64,000 nucleotides of DNA from Leucobacter salsicius M1-8 (GCF_000350525.1 NZ_AOCN01000027.1:1-64000), one strand, 5' to 3'. Shown: positions 1 through 9,372, numbered from the stretch's first letter. Numbers and translations are program-made. The notes: generated from the sequence alone by a model not told the origin.

Positions 1-2
1 CG

Positions 3-875
3 CTCGGCATTCACTCACTGTCGAAATCGCAGGTCTCTCGCATGGCCACTGATCTCGACGAACACGTCACCGAGTTCCGCACCCGACCGCTCAGCGATGC
101 CGGCCCGTTCACGTTCGTCGCGTGTGACGCCCTCACCATGAAAGTACGTGAGGGCGGGCGAGTGATCAACACGGTCGTGCTCGTCGCGACCGGCGTCAAC
201 GCCGATGGGCATCGTGAAGTGCTCGGCATGCAGGTCGCGACGAGCGAGACCGGGGCGGCGTGGAACATGTTCTTCGCGGACCTCGTCGCGAGAGGACTGA
301 CCGGAGTGCAGCTCATCACGTCAGACGCACACGCTGGCCTGGTCGAGGCCATGCGGGCCAACTTTCCCGGCACCAGTTGGCAGCGTTGCCGCACCCACTA
401 CGCCGCGAACCTCATGTCGGCCTGCCCGAAGCAGATGTGGCCTGCCGTGAAAGCAATGCTGCATTCCGTCTATGACCAGCCCGACGTTGCAGCTGTCGAG
501 GCACAGTTCGACCGGCTCCTGGACTACGTCGGCGAGAAACTGCCTGGCGTGCACGATCATCTCGATGCTGCCCGCGCCGATATCCTCGCATTCACGGCGT
601 TCCCGAAAGATGTGTGGCAGCAGATCTGGTCGAACAATCCCAACGAACGTCTCAACAAAGAAATCAGACGTCGCACTGACGTTGTCGGTATTTTCCCGAA
701 TCGAGACGCGATCACCCGGCTCGTTGGAGCGGTCCTGGCAGAGCAATCTGACGAGTGGGCGGAGGGCCGCCGATACCTCGGACTCGAGGTGTTGGCTCGT
801 TGCAGGGTTCGCCTCATCACGGACAACGTTGCTGAGGAGGTGGCTGTGGAACTACCCCTCACGTTGACTGCGTAG
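3..875 (+). CDS. IS256-family transposase, N-terminus cut by window edge
   Basis: This is the C-terminal 290 residues of a transposase whose reading frame stays open to the left edge of the window. IS256 transposases are about 400 residues, so roughly the first quarter lies outside. The first ATG visible (base 42) is internal: the codons before it read as normal family sequence (LGIHSLSKSQVSRM). The MULE/DDE core is visible, with Asp in VACDALTMKV, Asp in LITSDAHAGL, the RCRTHYAANL segment, and the conserved NPNERLNKEIRRR block that carries the catalytic Glu in this family. The frame is intact up to the stop, so the element may be active. Family assignment is confident; the exact IS is not named. 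Confidence 0.93.
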   Translation, partial: LGIHSLSKSQVSRMATDLDEHVTEFRTRPLSDAGPFTFVACDALTMKVREGGRVINTVVLVATGVNADGHREVLGMQVATSETGAAWNMFFADLVARGLTGVQLITSDAHAGLVEAMRANFPGTSWQRCRTHYAANLMSACPKQMWPAVKAMLHSVYDQPDVAAVEAQFDRLLDYVGEKLPGVHDHLDAARADILAFTAFPKDVWQQIWSNNPNERLNKEIRRRTDVVGIFPNRDAITRLVGAVLAEQSDEWAEGRRYLGLEVLARCRVRLITDNVAEEVAVELPLTLTA

Positions 876-901
876 CCAAGCTCATTCTCGAAGAATGTTC
901 G

Positions 902-926
902 TTACACCACTCCACGGGACTTGACC
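902..926. mobile_element. Putative right terminal inverted repeat of the IS256-type element
   Basis: About 27 bases after the transposase stop lies a stretch ending in GGGACTTGACC. Its position and composition fit the outer end of actinobacterial IS256-family elements. The matching left end and the 8-bp target duplication would be outside the window, so the boundary is an inference. Confidence 0.5.
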
Positions 927-1432
927 GGTGCGGCCGTTGTGGTCCCACAGCTCTGGCACCGTGGTCATAGCTCATTTCGGCGAAGTCGACCATGAGGCGC
1001 GAAAATCGCTTCGGGGCGGATACGCGGTACTGGAACCCAGGCAACGCTTTCGTCGGCGCAGTATGGGGAACAACATCGGTGAACGCGCCCACGACACCAC
1101 GACATCAACGGGGCCAGCAGTGTGGAGCGCAGTAGTGACCGTCCACGATCCGCCGCCGTTATCTATGAGGTCGGTCGCACTGGTCCCCCAAACGAAGCCC
1201 CAGTTACTGTCACATGCGTAGGAATCGGAATCGACACAGGCCTCGTAGCCTAAGTGCTACCGCCCAGCCGCCCGTAGCCGTTGTGTCCCCAGGAATACGC
1301 GGTATCGTCCACAGCCAACTCGACCGAGAACTACGCGCCTGCACTCACCTGCGCAAACGTCACCCCGGGAGGGGGCGATAATGACCTCGGTGCTTCCTAT
1401 TAGTGGCCCGCTCGCAGGAGTCAGCGCTGCGC
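927..1432. other. About 0.5 kb without a convincing gene beside the IS end
   Basis: No frame here has a start, ribosome binding site and recognisable family. A plus-strand stretch at about 1120-1254 stays open and ends in VTVTCVGIGIDTGLVA followed by a stop. A second in another frame (about 1290-1399) ends in DNDLGASY and a stop. Both have amino acid composition like a secreted protein tail, so the region may hold decayed remnants of a gene broken near the IS insertion. This is weak: no start or domain can be identified. Confidence 0.35.
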
Positions 1433-2743
1433 TCACTGCGGCCCCCACCCCTGCGCAGGCTTCGGCGTGAGCGCCTCAATCACTGATTCAAGACCCGCGA
1501 GCCCACTCGACACTTCGATCTCCGCGCCCACCTTCCGGCTGCGTTCGGCATAGCCCGGGTCAGCGAGCACCCGCCGCACCGCAGCCCCGACCCGCTCGGG
1601 CGTCGGCTTGCTCGTGCGGAGGCTCACCCCAACCCCCGTCCACTGCGCACGCGCGGCAACCTCAGCTTTGTCTTCTGTCATACCCGCGACCACAAGCGGT
1701 ACGCCGTGCTCGAGCGCATAATGCACTCCGCCGTACCCGCCGTTACTCACATACACATCGGTGAGAGGCAGCAGTCGGTCGTGCGGCAAATACTCGGCAA
1801 CACGCACATTCGCGGGAAGCGGCGACGGCAGCGTCGACAGCGGCCGCCCACCCGTGCTCACCACAACAAGCACGTCATCATCCGCGAGCGCGGCCATAGT
1901 CGGGGCGATGAGCTCGTCAAAATCAGTGTTTGCGACCGTACCCTGACTCACATGGACCACCGGCCGCGGCCCATCAAGCTCAGCCCACCACTCGGGTAGC
2001 GGGCCGTCACTCATCGTCGCGCGCGACATTGGGCCCACGAAGTGCACCGTGTCTGGCAGGTCGCTTCGCTCGTACTCAAAGCCCGGAACAGTGAACTGCA
2101 CAATCGCGTCAGCCTGCGATGCGCCCGACATGAAGAACCCATTGAGCTTCTTCCCGGTCGTCTCAAGCATCATCTGCTCGGCCTGCTTCTGCACCCCACC
2201 AAAGATGACCTTTTTGGTGAGCACGTCAAGCATTGAGTTGCGAATCCGACCGAGCGTTCCGGGCTTCGGGAGGACACCCAGGCCGAACGGTGCGGTGTCT
2301 TTGCTTTCTACCCCGAGCGGGATGATCCCGAGGTTCACAATCGCGGGGCGCTCTGCACGGGGTCTTGCCAGCAGCCCCACCGCTCCGATGAACATGCTCT
2401 CAACGAGGATCGCGTCGACAGGCTCCTGCGCGATCGCGTCATCGACCGCGCGAATCTGAGCCGGCGCCGGCTTCAGAAAAATATTGCTCACATCCCAGCG
2501 GATCCCCGCCACCCCGGTCTTGCCGACCCTGCCGGGGAACGCGACGTTCATGTCGGTGTCGTCGTAGTCCGCTTCTGCGGGTAGCGCCACGAATTCAGCC
2601 CCGGTGCCACGCACAGCGTCAGCGTAGCGCTGCCCGGTCATGAAGCGCACCCGGTGGCCCTGCCGCACGAGATGACGCGAAACCGTCAATAGGGGCGTGA
2701 CGTGACCGTGGACGGGAGTGCTGCAAACGAGGAACGATTTCAT
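1433..2743 (-). CDS. GT1-family (UGT/MGT-like) glycosyltransferase
   Basis: A 436-residue glycosyltransferase of the GT-B fold. The N-terminal acceptor half begins with the typical MKSFLVCSTPVHGHVTPLL (GHV..L loop). The C-terminal nucleotide-sugar half carries VSNGGYGGVHYALEHGVPLVV, the degenerate donor-binding region of UDP-glycosyltransferases and macrolide glycosyltransferases. It probably moves a sugar from a nucleotide donor onto a hydrophobic small molecule in the cytoplasm; the acceptor cannot be told. It is transcribed divergently from a TetR regulator across a 77-bp gap with palindromes. That arrangement, next to an IS element, suggests inducible xenobiotic or antibiotic glycosylation (inference). 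Confidence 0.85.
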   Translation of the reverse strand: MKSFLVCSTPVHGHVTPLLTVSRHLVRQGHRVRFMTGQRYADAVRGTGAEFVALPAEADYDDTDMNVAFPGRVGKTGVAGIRWDVSNIFLKPAPAQIRAVDDAIAQEPVDAILVESMFIGAVGLLARPRAERPAIVNLGIIPLGVESKDTAPFGLGVLPKPGTLGRIRNSMLDVLTKKVIFGGVQKQAEQMMLETTGKKLNGFFMSGASQADAIVQFTVPGFEYERSDLPDTVHFVGPMSRATMSDGPLPEWWAELDGPRPVVHVSQGTVANTDFDELIAPTMAALADDDVLVVVSTGGRPLSTLPSPLPANVRVAEYLPHDRLLPLTDVYVSNGGYGGVHYALEHGVPLVVAGMTEDKAEVAARAQWTGVGVSLRTSKPTPERVGAAVRRVLADPGYAERSRKVGAEIEVSSGLAGLESVIEALTPKPAQGWGPQ

Positions 2744-2767
2744 GCGCGACTTTCATTAGGTGACAAA

Positions 2768-2808
2768 CCAAGGTAGCCTGACCAGTGAAAAGTATTCACT
2801 AACCTTGG
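2768..2808. promoter_or_regulatory. Nested inverted repeats between glycosyltransferase and TetR gene
   Basis: The inner repeat is AGTGAA-N5-TTCACT at 2784-2800. An outer repeat, CCAAGGT (2768-2774) and ACCTTGG (2802-2808), flanks it asymmetrically. The 17-bp inner palindrome has the size of a TetR dimer operator and lies between the two divergent starts, 20 bases before the TetR start codon. Binding by the adjacent TetR is inferred. Confidence 0.65.
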
Positions 2809-2820
2809 GGGCAAGTCAAT

Positions 2821-3468
2821 ATGTCAGGCGAGAATACTCGACCTCGCGGCCGCAGATATCAGTCGGAGCTGCGCACGAGTCAAGCCGCCGCAACACGATT
2901 CCGAATCTTGGATGCAGCGGCTGAGCGATTCACCGTCGCGGGTTACACCGGCACTTCTCTCGCCGACGTTGCACAAGCAGCGGGCGTCTCGGTCGAAACA
3001 GTGAAGCTCGGCGGCCCTAAGCGCCGCCTGCTACTCAACGCTTTTACACACACCTTTGCCGGACGCGAGGGACTTGAATCGCTCGCGAGCCATGGTCCGG
3101 TCGCCGACATTACCGCTGAACTCGACAACACTCGCTACCTAGCAGGTATTGCACATTTTGTCGCCGAGTCAAACCGGCGCAGCAGTCTCCTCTGGACCAC
3201 GCTCCTGTCGGCTGCCGCTTCTGACGCTCTGCTAAGCAACGAACTCGACGAACTCCAGCGGCGTCGCCGGGCGGACATGCTGGTGCTGGTTGATGAGCTT
3301 CGCAGTCGCGGCCTCGCCGACAGAGCCCAGGCACGGGAAACGATCGCGGACACTGTCTCGTTTATCCTGTCGCCCGAGGGGTATAACCAACTTGTGTTAG
3401 GTGCCAAGTGGAGCCAACCCGACTATGAAGCGTGGCTCACACGCACAATACTTCTCACTTGCGGGTGA
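2821..3468 (+). CDS. TetR/AcrR-family transcriptional regulator
   Basis: A 215-residue protein with an N-terminal TetR helix-turn-helix at about residues 25-75 (ILDAAAERFTVAGYTGTSLADVAQAAGVSVETVK) and an all-helical ligand-binding remainder of normal length. The recognition helix region reads VSVETVKLGG, where the usual YxxF is replaced, so it belongs to a divergent branch. The ATG follows GGGGGC by about 8 bases. It is divergent from the glycosyltransferase and most likely represses that gene and itself through the palindromes in the shared spacer. The inducing ligand is unknown. Confidence 0.85.
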   Translation: MSGENTRPRGRRYQSELRTSQAAATRFRILDAAAERFTVAGYTGTSLADVAQAAGVSVETVKLGGPKRRLLLNAFTHTFAGREGLESLASHGPVADITAELDNTRYLAGIAHFVAESNRRSSLLWTTLLSAAASDALLSNELDELQRRRRADMLVLVDELRSRGLADRAQARETIADTVSFILSPEGYNQLVLGAKWSQPDYEAWLTRTILLTCG

Positions 3469-3524
3469 GGCGGACACCTGCGCGCCCTGCAGTACGCCGT
3501 CCTCCCGACACTTCCCGACCCGAC

Positions 3525-6500
3525 TCAACCCAGCAGTTCGCGCACATCCTCGGCGGTCAGCGCCCGCGCAAATAGCTCCTCGTCATCAACCACGGCATCG
3601 AAGAGGGCTCGCTTGCGCTGCTGCAGCTCGAGCACCTTTTCCTCGATGGTGCCGAGCGCGATCATGCGGAGCACGTGCACCGGGTTGCGCTGCCCAATAC
3701 GGTGGGTGCGGTCAATGGCCTGCGCCTCGCTCGCCGGGTTCCACCACGGGTCGAGCAGCAGCACGGTGTCCGCCTCGGTAAGGTTCAGGCCGAATCCCCC
3801 GGCCTTCAGACTGATGAGAAACACGTCGACCTCGCCGCGCCGAAATTGCTCGATGACCGCAGCGCGGTTGCGCGTGCTGCCGTCGAGGGTGACGGTTCGA
3901 AGACCGGCTGAATGCAGCCGCTCCCTCGCCCGATCGAGAAACGAGGTGAACTGGCTGAAGACGAGCGCCCGCCGACCCTCCCCCGCAAGCTCGGTGGCGT
4001 GCTCGGCGAGCGCCTCAAGCTTCGCCGAGGGCAACTCCGCATACTGTTCGTCGATGAGCGAGGCATCGAGTGCGAGCATGCGCAACAGCGTGAGCGAGCG
4101 AAACACCGTAAATCGATGGCGATCGAGATCTGCGATGAGCCCGTAGAGCTTCTGACGCTCCCGCTGTAGGAACGCGTCGTAGAGCTGCCTGTGCGCTGGG
4201 GCGAGCTCGATCTCGAGCACCTGCTCCTGTTTCTCGGGCAACTCGGTGGCGACCAGTGCCTTTGTGCGCCGCAGCATGAAGGGCCGCAGCTTGCGGCGCA
4301 GCTGCTGGAGCCGCTGGGCGCGAAGCCCAGCTTGCGTCTCAGGCCCGCTGCCGGCACCCTTGCCAGCTGAGATGCCCGGGGCCACCTGCTCGATGGTGCG
4401 CACGTACTCTTCCTCGAACCGGCGTGCGGAGGGAAAGAGCCCCGGCGCGACAACTCCCGCGATCGCGTGGAGCTCGCGTAGCGAATTCTCCATCGGCGTG
4501 CCAGTGACCGCGAGCTTCCAAGCCACCGGCAGCTCCGCCGACAGCTCGTTACTCATCGCGCGCGCGTTCTTGACGAACTGCGCCTCGTCGAGAATGAGGC
4601 CGGCAAGGCCACGATCCGGATCTTGCGCGATCGCGCGATACTGCTCGAAGTCGAGCCGAAAGAGCGCGTAGCTCGTCACAATAATGTCGGCTTCAGCAGC
4701 ATCGTTCGCCACCGGTCGCCCCGACGTCGCCGCGGTCGCGGTGCGCACGCGCACCCGCAGCCCCGGGGCGAATCGGGCAGCCTCCGACGCCCAGTTGCCC
4801 ATGACCGAGGTCGGGGCGACGACGAGAAACGGGCGGCGCTCGGCGGCACGCGGCGGCCCCTCAGCGGGCGCGGGGTCGCTCTGCTTGGCCCACGCAATCA
4901 AGGTGAGGCACTGCAGCGTCTTGCCCAGCCCCATGTCGTCGGCGAGGATTCCGCCGAGCCGGTGGCGCCACAGAAACGCGAGCCAGTGAAACCCCTCGCG
5001 CTGGTAGGGCCGAAGCTCTGCCTGGATGCCCTGCGGCACCTGCACCTGCACCGGGTGAGCCCGGCCGATATCGCGCACGAGCGCGCGCCAGTCGACCGCA
5101 GCCTCGGTTTCCTCGGCCAGGTCCTCAAAGTCGGCAAAGAAGGCTGCCTGGTGCCGGCTGATACGCAGCCCGGTCTCCCACTCGTCGAGTTCTTGCCCCT
5201 CAGCGATGAGCTCGGCCAGCGGGGCCAAGGCGGGGTGATTGAGGTACAGGTACGAGTTGTCGATCAGGAGCAGCTTCTTCGCTCCCTTTGCGAGGGCGCG
5301 AAACAGCGGCGCAAACGGCACGGTCTTGCCCTCGACGGTGACGAGCACGCCGAGGTCGAACCAGTCTGCGGTCTCGCTCGGTACGGTCGTGACTGAGAGC
5401 TGTGGCGTGCCCTGGGCGGCACGATACCTCGGGGCGGGTCCGGTCTGTCGCACCTCGATGCCCGGGGCGGAGTGGAGCAGGGGCGCAACGCTGTGCAAGA
5501 ACTCTGCCGCGTCGGCGCCGCGCAGCTCGGTCGCCGCGGGCAGCGCGGGTGACTCATCGGCCCAAGCCGCGGGAACGACTTCCTCATCGAGTACCCCCTG
5601 CGGGAGCAGCCGTGCGACCACGGGACCGGGCGACCCCAGCGCCCCGGGCACGCGTTCTGCCGCCCATGTGAGCGTGAGGCAGTGACCCTGCTGCCAGGCC
5701 GCGGTCAGCACTGCGAGCGGCTGTCGGGGTGCCGGCAGCACGACGGACCCATCGGTACTCTCCACGGTGAACCCCGCGCGCAGCTCCGGAATGCCGTCGG
5801 CGAGAAACGCCTCGCGCTCTGTCGCGGGCAGCGTCACCGGAGCCGCGTCTTCCCGGCCCCCGAGCAAGGCAACCGCCGCGGCGCTCAGTCTCCCCGCCAC
5901 CGGGGCAAGATGGACCTCGCGCCCCGCGTCGCGCTGCGCCAGGTACAGCCCGTGATCGCCAATGACGCCGCTGTCACGCAGCGGCACGTCGACCCCGTCC
6001 AACCGTAGCCGCGGGCGCAGCTCAACCCCACCCCCGGTTGTGGCTACTGCATCGAGGCTCAGCTGAGCCTCCGTGTGCAGCTGCACCGGCGCGTGCGTCC
6101 CCGAAACGATCAGTTTGATGCCCAGGCCCTCGGCCTGTCCCAGCATCGTCCAGAGCGCCGGGCTCACGAACTCATCGAGAAACACCCAGTTGGCGTCCTG
6201 GCCGACCGTGATGGTCGCGGCGGCCCGGTGCAGTGCGAACACCTGTCGAAACCACCGCTGCTGGGTGGCATCGAGGTGGAGCCGCCCGCCCTGGTGACCG
6301 ATGTTGGACCAGGTGAGGGTGCCGCGCGCCCAGCCCCGCTGGGTTTGCATTGCCGGCCGGGTCCCGAGCCGGTACAGACCGCTCCCCACTTCTTGGCCCG
6401 GCTTCAGCGCGCGCGAGATGGGGCCGTTCCACAGCTCAGACGTGCGCGGAATCAGCTCGCGCACCTCGAACTGCAACGCGAGGGGGGTAACGCCGCCCGC

Positions 6501-6650
6501 ATCGGGCGTCTCACTCGATGCCGAATCTGAAGCCACGGCCCCAGTGCGAGCATCTGGTGCAATCAGCTGACCGAGCCGCTCCCGCCAGCCAAGGGTGGGC
6601 GGCACGGGGGCTTCGCTGGCTGGCTGTGCTGAGTTCATCGTCCTGCCCAT
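3525..6650 (-). CDS. SNF2-family DEAD/DEAH box helicase
   Basis: A 1041-residue ATPase. The N-terminal ~430 residues have no recognised motif. The SNF2 core follows: Walker A in DDMGLGKTLQCLTLIAW, Walker B variant LDEAQFVKN (DEAQ), motif III TGTPMENSL, and the C-terminal helicase half with VFSQFTSFLDRARERL, LKAGGFGLNL and DPWWNPASEAQAIDRTHRIGQ. Such proteins translocate on double-stranded DNA; bacterial members are linked to transcription recycling and repair, but the role here is not evident. The open frame continues upstream to 6722, but that part runs through the tRNA-Leu terminator. I start at the ATG at 6650; the ATG at 6638, preceded by GGGCAGG, is an equally good alternative. Confidence 0.9.
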   Translation of the reverse strand: MGRTMNSAQPASEAPVPPTLGWRERLGQLIAPDARTGAVASDSASSETPDAGGVTPLALQFEVRELIPRTSELWNGPISRALKPGQEVGSGLYRLGTRPAMQTQRGWARGTLTWSNIGHQGGRLHLDATQQRWFRQVFALHRAAATITVGQDANWVFLDEFVSPALWTMLGQAEGLGIKLIVSGTHAPVQLHTEAQLSLDAVATTGGGVELRPRLRLDGVDVPLRDSGVIGDHGLYLAQRDAGREVHLAPVAGRLSAAAVALLGGREDAAPVTLPATEREAFLADGIPELRAGFTVESTDGSVVLPAPRQPLAVLTAAWQQGHCLTLTWAAERVPGALGSPGPVVARLLPQGVLDEEVVPAAWADESPALPAATELRGADAAEFLHSVAPLLHSAPGIEVRQTGPAPRYRAAQGTPQLSVTTVPSETADWFDLGVLVTVEGKTVPFAPLFRALAKGAKKLLLIDNSYLYLNHPALAPLAELIAEGQELDEWETGLRISRHQAAFFADFEDLAEETEAAVDWRALVRDIGRAHPVQVQVPQGIQAELRPYQREGFHWLAFLWRHRLGGILADDMGLGKTLQCLTLIAWAKQSDPAPAEGPPRAAERRPFLVVAPTSVMGNWASEAARFAPGLRVRVRTATAATSGRPVANDAAEADIIVTSYALFRLDFEQYRAIAQDPDRGLAGLILDEAQFVKNARAMSNELSAELPVAWKLAVTGTPMENSLRELHAIAGVVAPGLFPSARRFEEEYVRTIEQVAPGISAGKGAGSGPETQAGLRAQRLQQLRRKLRPFMLRRTKALVATELPEKQEQVLEIELAPAHRQLYDAFLQRERQKLYGLIADLDRHRFTVFRSLTLLRMLALDASLIDEQYAELPSAKLEALAEHATELAGEGRRALVFSQFTSFLDRARERLHSAGLRTVTLDGSTRNRAAVIEQFRRGEVDVFLISLKAGGFGLNLTEADTVLLLDPWWNPASEAQAIDRTHRIGQRNPVHVLRMIALGTIEEKVLELQQRKRALFDAVVDDEELFARALTAEDVRELLG

Positions 6651-6676
6651 CGTAGAAGATCTGGCCGAGAATGCAG

Positions 6677-6714
6677 AAAACCCCCGGGTGAGATTTCTCT
6701 CACCCGGGGGTTTT
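6677..6714 (-). terminator. Rho-independent terminator of tRNA-Leu
   Basis: A perfect 17-bp stem (6677-6693 paired with 6698-6714) closes a 4-base loop. It has runs of A on one side and T on the other, so it can act in both directions. It lies about 10 bases beyond the 3' end of the tRNA-Leu gene and just before the SNF2 start. Confidence 0.92.
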
Positions 6715-6723
6715 CGATCCACG

Positions 6724-6808
6724 TGCGCGGAGGGGGACTTGAACCCCCACGCCCTAATACGGGCACTAGCACCTCAAGCTAGCGCGTCTGCCATTCCGCC
6801 ACCCGCGC
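6724..6808 (-). tRNA. tRNA-Leu(GAG)
   Basis: Read on the minus strand, the 85-nt gene has a seven-pair acceptor stem (GCGCGGG with CCGCGC plus discriminator A), a D arm GGCGGAATGGCAGAC, and an anticodon stem CTAGC/GCTAG around the loop TTGAGGT, giving anticodon GAG. It has a long class II variable arm (TGCCCGTATTAGGGC) and a T arm GGGGGTTCAAGTCCCCC. The CCA end is not encoded. The long variable arm and anticodon identify leucine. Confidence 0.96.
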
Positions 6809-6944
6809 GAATCATTCTTGCCCGTCTCGCTCTCGCACTCACCGGCCGAACAAGTAATAATTTAGCACGGCTTTAAAGCTCCCTTCGAATCCCCCGGTGA
6901 TCTCGCGTGTGTCGCGCGGAATCACGCCAATTTTCGGAAAGGGC

Positions 6945-7448
6945 CTAGGCCCGACCGATCGGGGCCCACGTCGCATCGCATGCGCGCGCCAGGTCCTCGG
7001 GGGCGAGTTCAATGTCGAATCCGCGCTTGCCACCCGACACCAACACGGTCTCGTGAGCCCGTGCGGACTCGTCAATCACGGTCGGCAGCGGCGTGCGCTG
7101 CCCCAGCGGACTAATGCCGCCCACGACGTACCCGGTCTTGCGCTCTGCGAGCGCGGGGTCGGCCATCACGGCGCGCTTTCCGCCACGCGCTGCGGCGATC
7201 GCCTTCAGGTCGAGCATGCCGCTCACTGGCACGACGCCCACCGCGAGCGCGCCGTCGACATCCACGAGCAGTGTCTTGTACACGCGCTCCGGAGCGATGC
7301 CGAGCTCGCGGGCGGCTTCGCCCCCGAAGTCGGTCTCTGCGGGATCGTGCGCGTAACTGCGCGCTTCAAACGCGATCCCGGCGCTCGCGAGCGCGACCGT
7401 CGCGGGCGTGCCCGCTGATCCGGATCCTTTTCGAGCCTTCTTTGCCAT
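6945..7448 (-). CDS. ybaK: Cys-tRNA(Pro) deacylase, YbaK type
   Basis: A 167-residue single-domain YbaK/aaRS-associated protein. This family hydrolyses Cys-tRNA(Pro) made in error by prolyl-tRNA synthetase, acting in trans in the cytoplasm. Family features are ERVYKTLLVDVDG, VPVSGMLDLKAIAAARGGKRA and the C-terminal GGISPLGQRTPLPTVID, which forms the substrate pocket. Length matches the family. The start ATG at 7448 gives MAKKARKG. It lies alone between tRNA-Leu and the DEAD/DEAH helicase gene, both on the same strand. Confidence 0.93.
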   Translation of the reverse strand: MAKKARKGSGSAGTPATVALASAGIAFEARSYAHDPAETDFGGEAARELGIAPERVYKTLLVDVDGALAVGVVPVSGMLDLKAIAAARGGKRAVMADPALAERKTGYVVGGISPLGQRTPLPTVIDESARAHETVLVSGGKRGFDIELAPEDLARACDATWAPIGRA

Positions 7449-7486
7449 CCCTCCAGTGTATTGCGGCCCGCGCCTGCCCCGGCCGC

Positions 7487-9295
7487 CTACGGCCGCAGGC
7501 GCCTGCGCAGCAACTCGATACGCTTCTGAAGCTGCGTCACCGATGCTTGCGCCACCGCGGGGCCGCCGCAGACGCGGCGCAGTTCGGTGTGCACGTCCTT
7601 GTGGGGCTCCCCCGATACCCGCGAGTACATTCCGACGAGCTGGGACAGCAGCTTGCGCTGCTCGCCGAGGGTGCGGTGCAGCGCCTCGGGCGCCTCGGCC
7701 TTCTCGGGGGCGTGCTCGAGGATGCCCTGCTTCGACGCGCTGCGTTTGGCCTGGCGCGACTGCCTCGCCTGCAGCAGCGCCTTCACCTCCTGCGGCTCGA
7801 GCAGACCGGGGAACCCAAGAAAGTCGAGCTCCTCCTCGCTATCGACCTCGGCGTAGCCGCCAAACTCGACGCCATCAAACACCGCACGATCAAAGTGCGC
7901 GTCGGAGCCGAGCGCCTGATACTTGAACTCCTGTTCTAGCAGCTCAGACGAGGCCTGGTCACCGCGCTCAGCCTCGGCCATCATCGCGGCCTCGGCGTCC
8001 CACATCTCCTCGGCGCTCTTCGGGCCCTCGAGCACGTGGTTGCGCTCCTTCTCGAGCTCTGCCGCCAGTTGCATCAGGCCGGGCACGTTCGGAATGAATA
8101 CCGAGGCGACCTCGCCGCGGCGCCTCGACCGCACGAAGCGCCCAATGGCCTGCGCAAAGAACAGCGGCGTCGCCGAACTCGTTGCGTACACACCGACCGC
8201 GAGCCGGGGCACGTCGACGCCTTCAGACACCATGCGCACGGCGACCATCCAGCGTGAGGTGCCCTGCGAGAACTCGTCGATGCGCGCCGACGATCCGTCT
8301 TCATCGGACAGAATCAGGGCGACATTCTCGCCGGTAATTTCGCGCAGCTGAAACGCATACGCTTTCGCCGCGGCGTGATCCGTCGCGATCACGAGGCCGC
8401 CGGCGTCGGGAATCTGCAGCCGCACCTCGCTGAGGCGCTTATCTGCGGCGCGCAGCACCTTCGAGATCCAATCGCCCGCCGGATCCAGCGCGGTGCGCCA
8501 TGCCTGGCTCGTGACGTCCTTCGTGTTGCCCTCGCCCAGCGAGGCTTCCATCTCCTCGCCCGCGGAGGTCTGCCAGCGCATCTTGCCCGCGTAGACCATG
8601 AAGATCACGGGGCGCACGATGCCGTCCGCGAGGGCGCGGCCGTAGCCGTAGTCGTAGTCGGTGAGCGAGACGCGCGAGCCATCCCCCTGGGGTGCGTACT
8701 GCACAAAGGGAATGGGGGCCTCGTCTGAGCGAAACGGCGTGCCGGTGAGCGACAGCCTGCGACGCGCCGAGCCGTACGCCTCTCGAATCGCGTCTCCCCA
8801 GCTGAGCGCGTCGCCGCCGTGGTGCACCTCGTCCATGATCACGAGCGTGTCTGCGTTTTCGGTCAGCAGCCGGTGCTGAATCGGCTTCATCGCCACCTGG
8901 GCGTAGGTGACGACCACGCCGTGATAGTGAAGGCCGTACCCGAGTCCATCGGCGTTCGAGTAATCAGGATTGAGACGGATTCCGGCACGGGCTGCGGCGT
9001 CGGCCCACTGATTCTTCAGGTGCTCGGTGGGCGCCACCACGACGATCTGGCTCACCGTATGGTTGGAGCGCAGAATGGCCGCCAATCTGAGCGCAAAGGT
9101 CGTCTTACCGGCCCCGGGGGTAGCCGAGGCCAGAAAGTCGCGCGGCGAAGCCTCGAGGTACTGCCGAATCGCTTCCTCCTGCCACGCTCGCAGGGTGCCT
9201 GCGGTACCGTGCGCGGCGCGCTCGGGGTAAGCGGGAGGGAGCAGTTCGGCGGCACTCGTACCGGGAAGATGTAAGCCTGGATCCGAATCTGTCAC
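7487..9295 (-). CDS. DEAD/DEAH box helicase (superfamily 2)
   Basis: A 602-residue SF2 helicase. Walker A is SATPGAGKTTFALRLA (about residue 60), motif Ia is VVVAPTEHLKNQWADAA, and the Walker B box is MDEVHHGGDALSWGD (DEVH). Motif III is LTGTPFRSDE, and the C-terminal half has VRMVSEGVDVPRLAVGVYAT and QAIGRFVRSRRRGE with the arginine finger. The last ~130 residues are charged and predicted helical, a specificity region of unknown role. It starts with GTG at 9295; no strong ribosome binding site is visible. The nucleic acid substrate is not evident, and it is divergent from the SGNH hydrolase. Confidence 0.88.
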   Translation of the reverse strand: MTDSDPGLHLPGTSAAELLPPAYPERAAHGTAGTLRAWQEEAIRQYLEASPRDFLASATPGAGKTTFALRLAAILRSNHTVSQIVVVAPTEHLKNQWADAAARAGIRLNPDYSNADGLGYGLHYHGVVVTYAQVAMKPIQHRLLTENADTLVIMDEVHHGGDALSWGDAIREAYGSARRRLSLTGTPFRSDEAPIPFVQYAPQGDGSRVSLTDYDYGYGRALADGIVRPVIFMVYAGKMRWQTSAGEEMEASLGEGNTKDVTSQAWRTALDPAGDWISKVLRAADKRLSEVRLQIPDAGGLVIATDHAAAKAYAFQLREITGENVALILSDEDGSSARIDEFSQGTSRWMVAVRMVSEGVDVPRLAVGVYATSSATPLFFAQAIGRFVRSRRRGEVASVFIPNVPGLMQLAAELEKERNHVLEGPKSAEEMWDAEAAMMAEAERGDQASSELLEQEFKYQALGSDAHFDRAVFDGVEFGGYAEVDSEEELDFLGFPGLLEPQEVKALLQARQSRQAKRSASKQGILEHAPEKAEAPEALHRTLGEQRKLLSQLVGMYSRVSGEPHKDVHTELRRVCGGPAVAQASVTQLQKRIELLRRRLRP

Positions 9296-9372
9296 AACGC
9301 TCTAGACTAGCTCGGAGAACCGGAGCGCACGTTCAGGTACGGTGCGCCACGAGTGACACGGGAGCAGTTCAG

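Noticed and set aside
6651-6722. First 24 residues of the longest SNF2 helicase frame
   Set aside because: These codons lie in the tRNA-Leu terminator stem, so translation most likely begins at 6650 or 6638.
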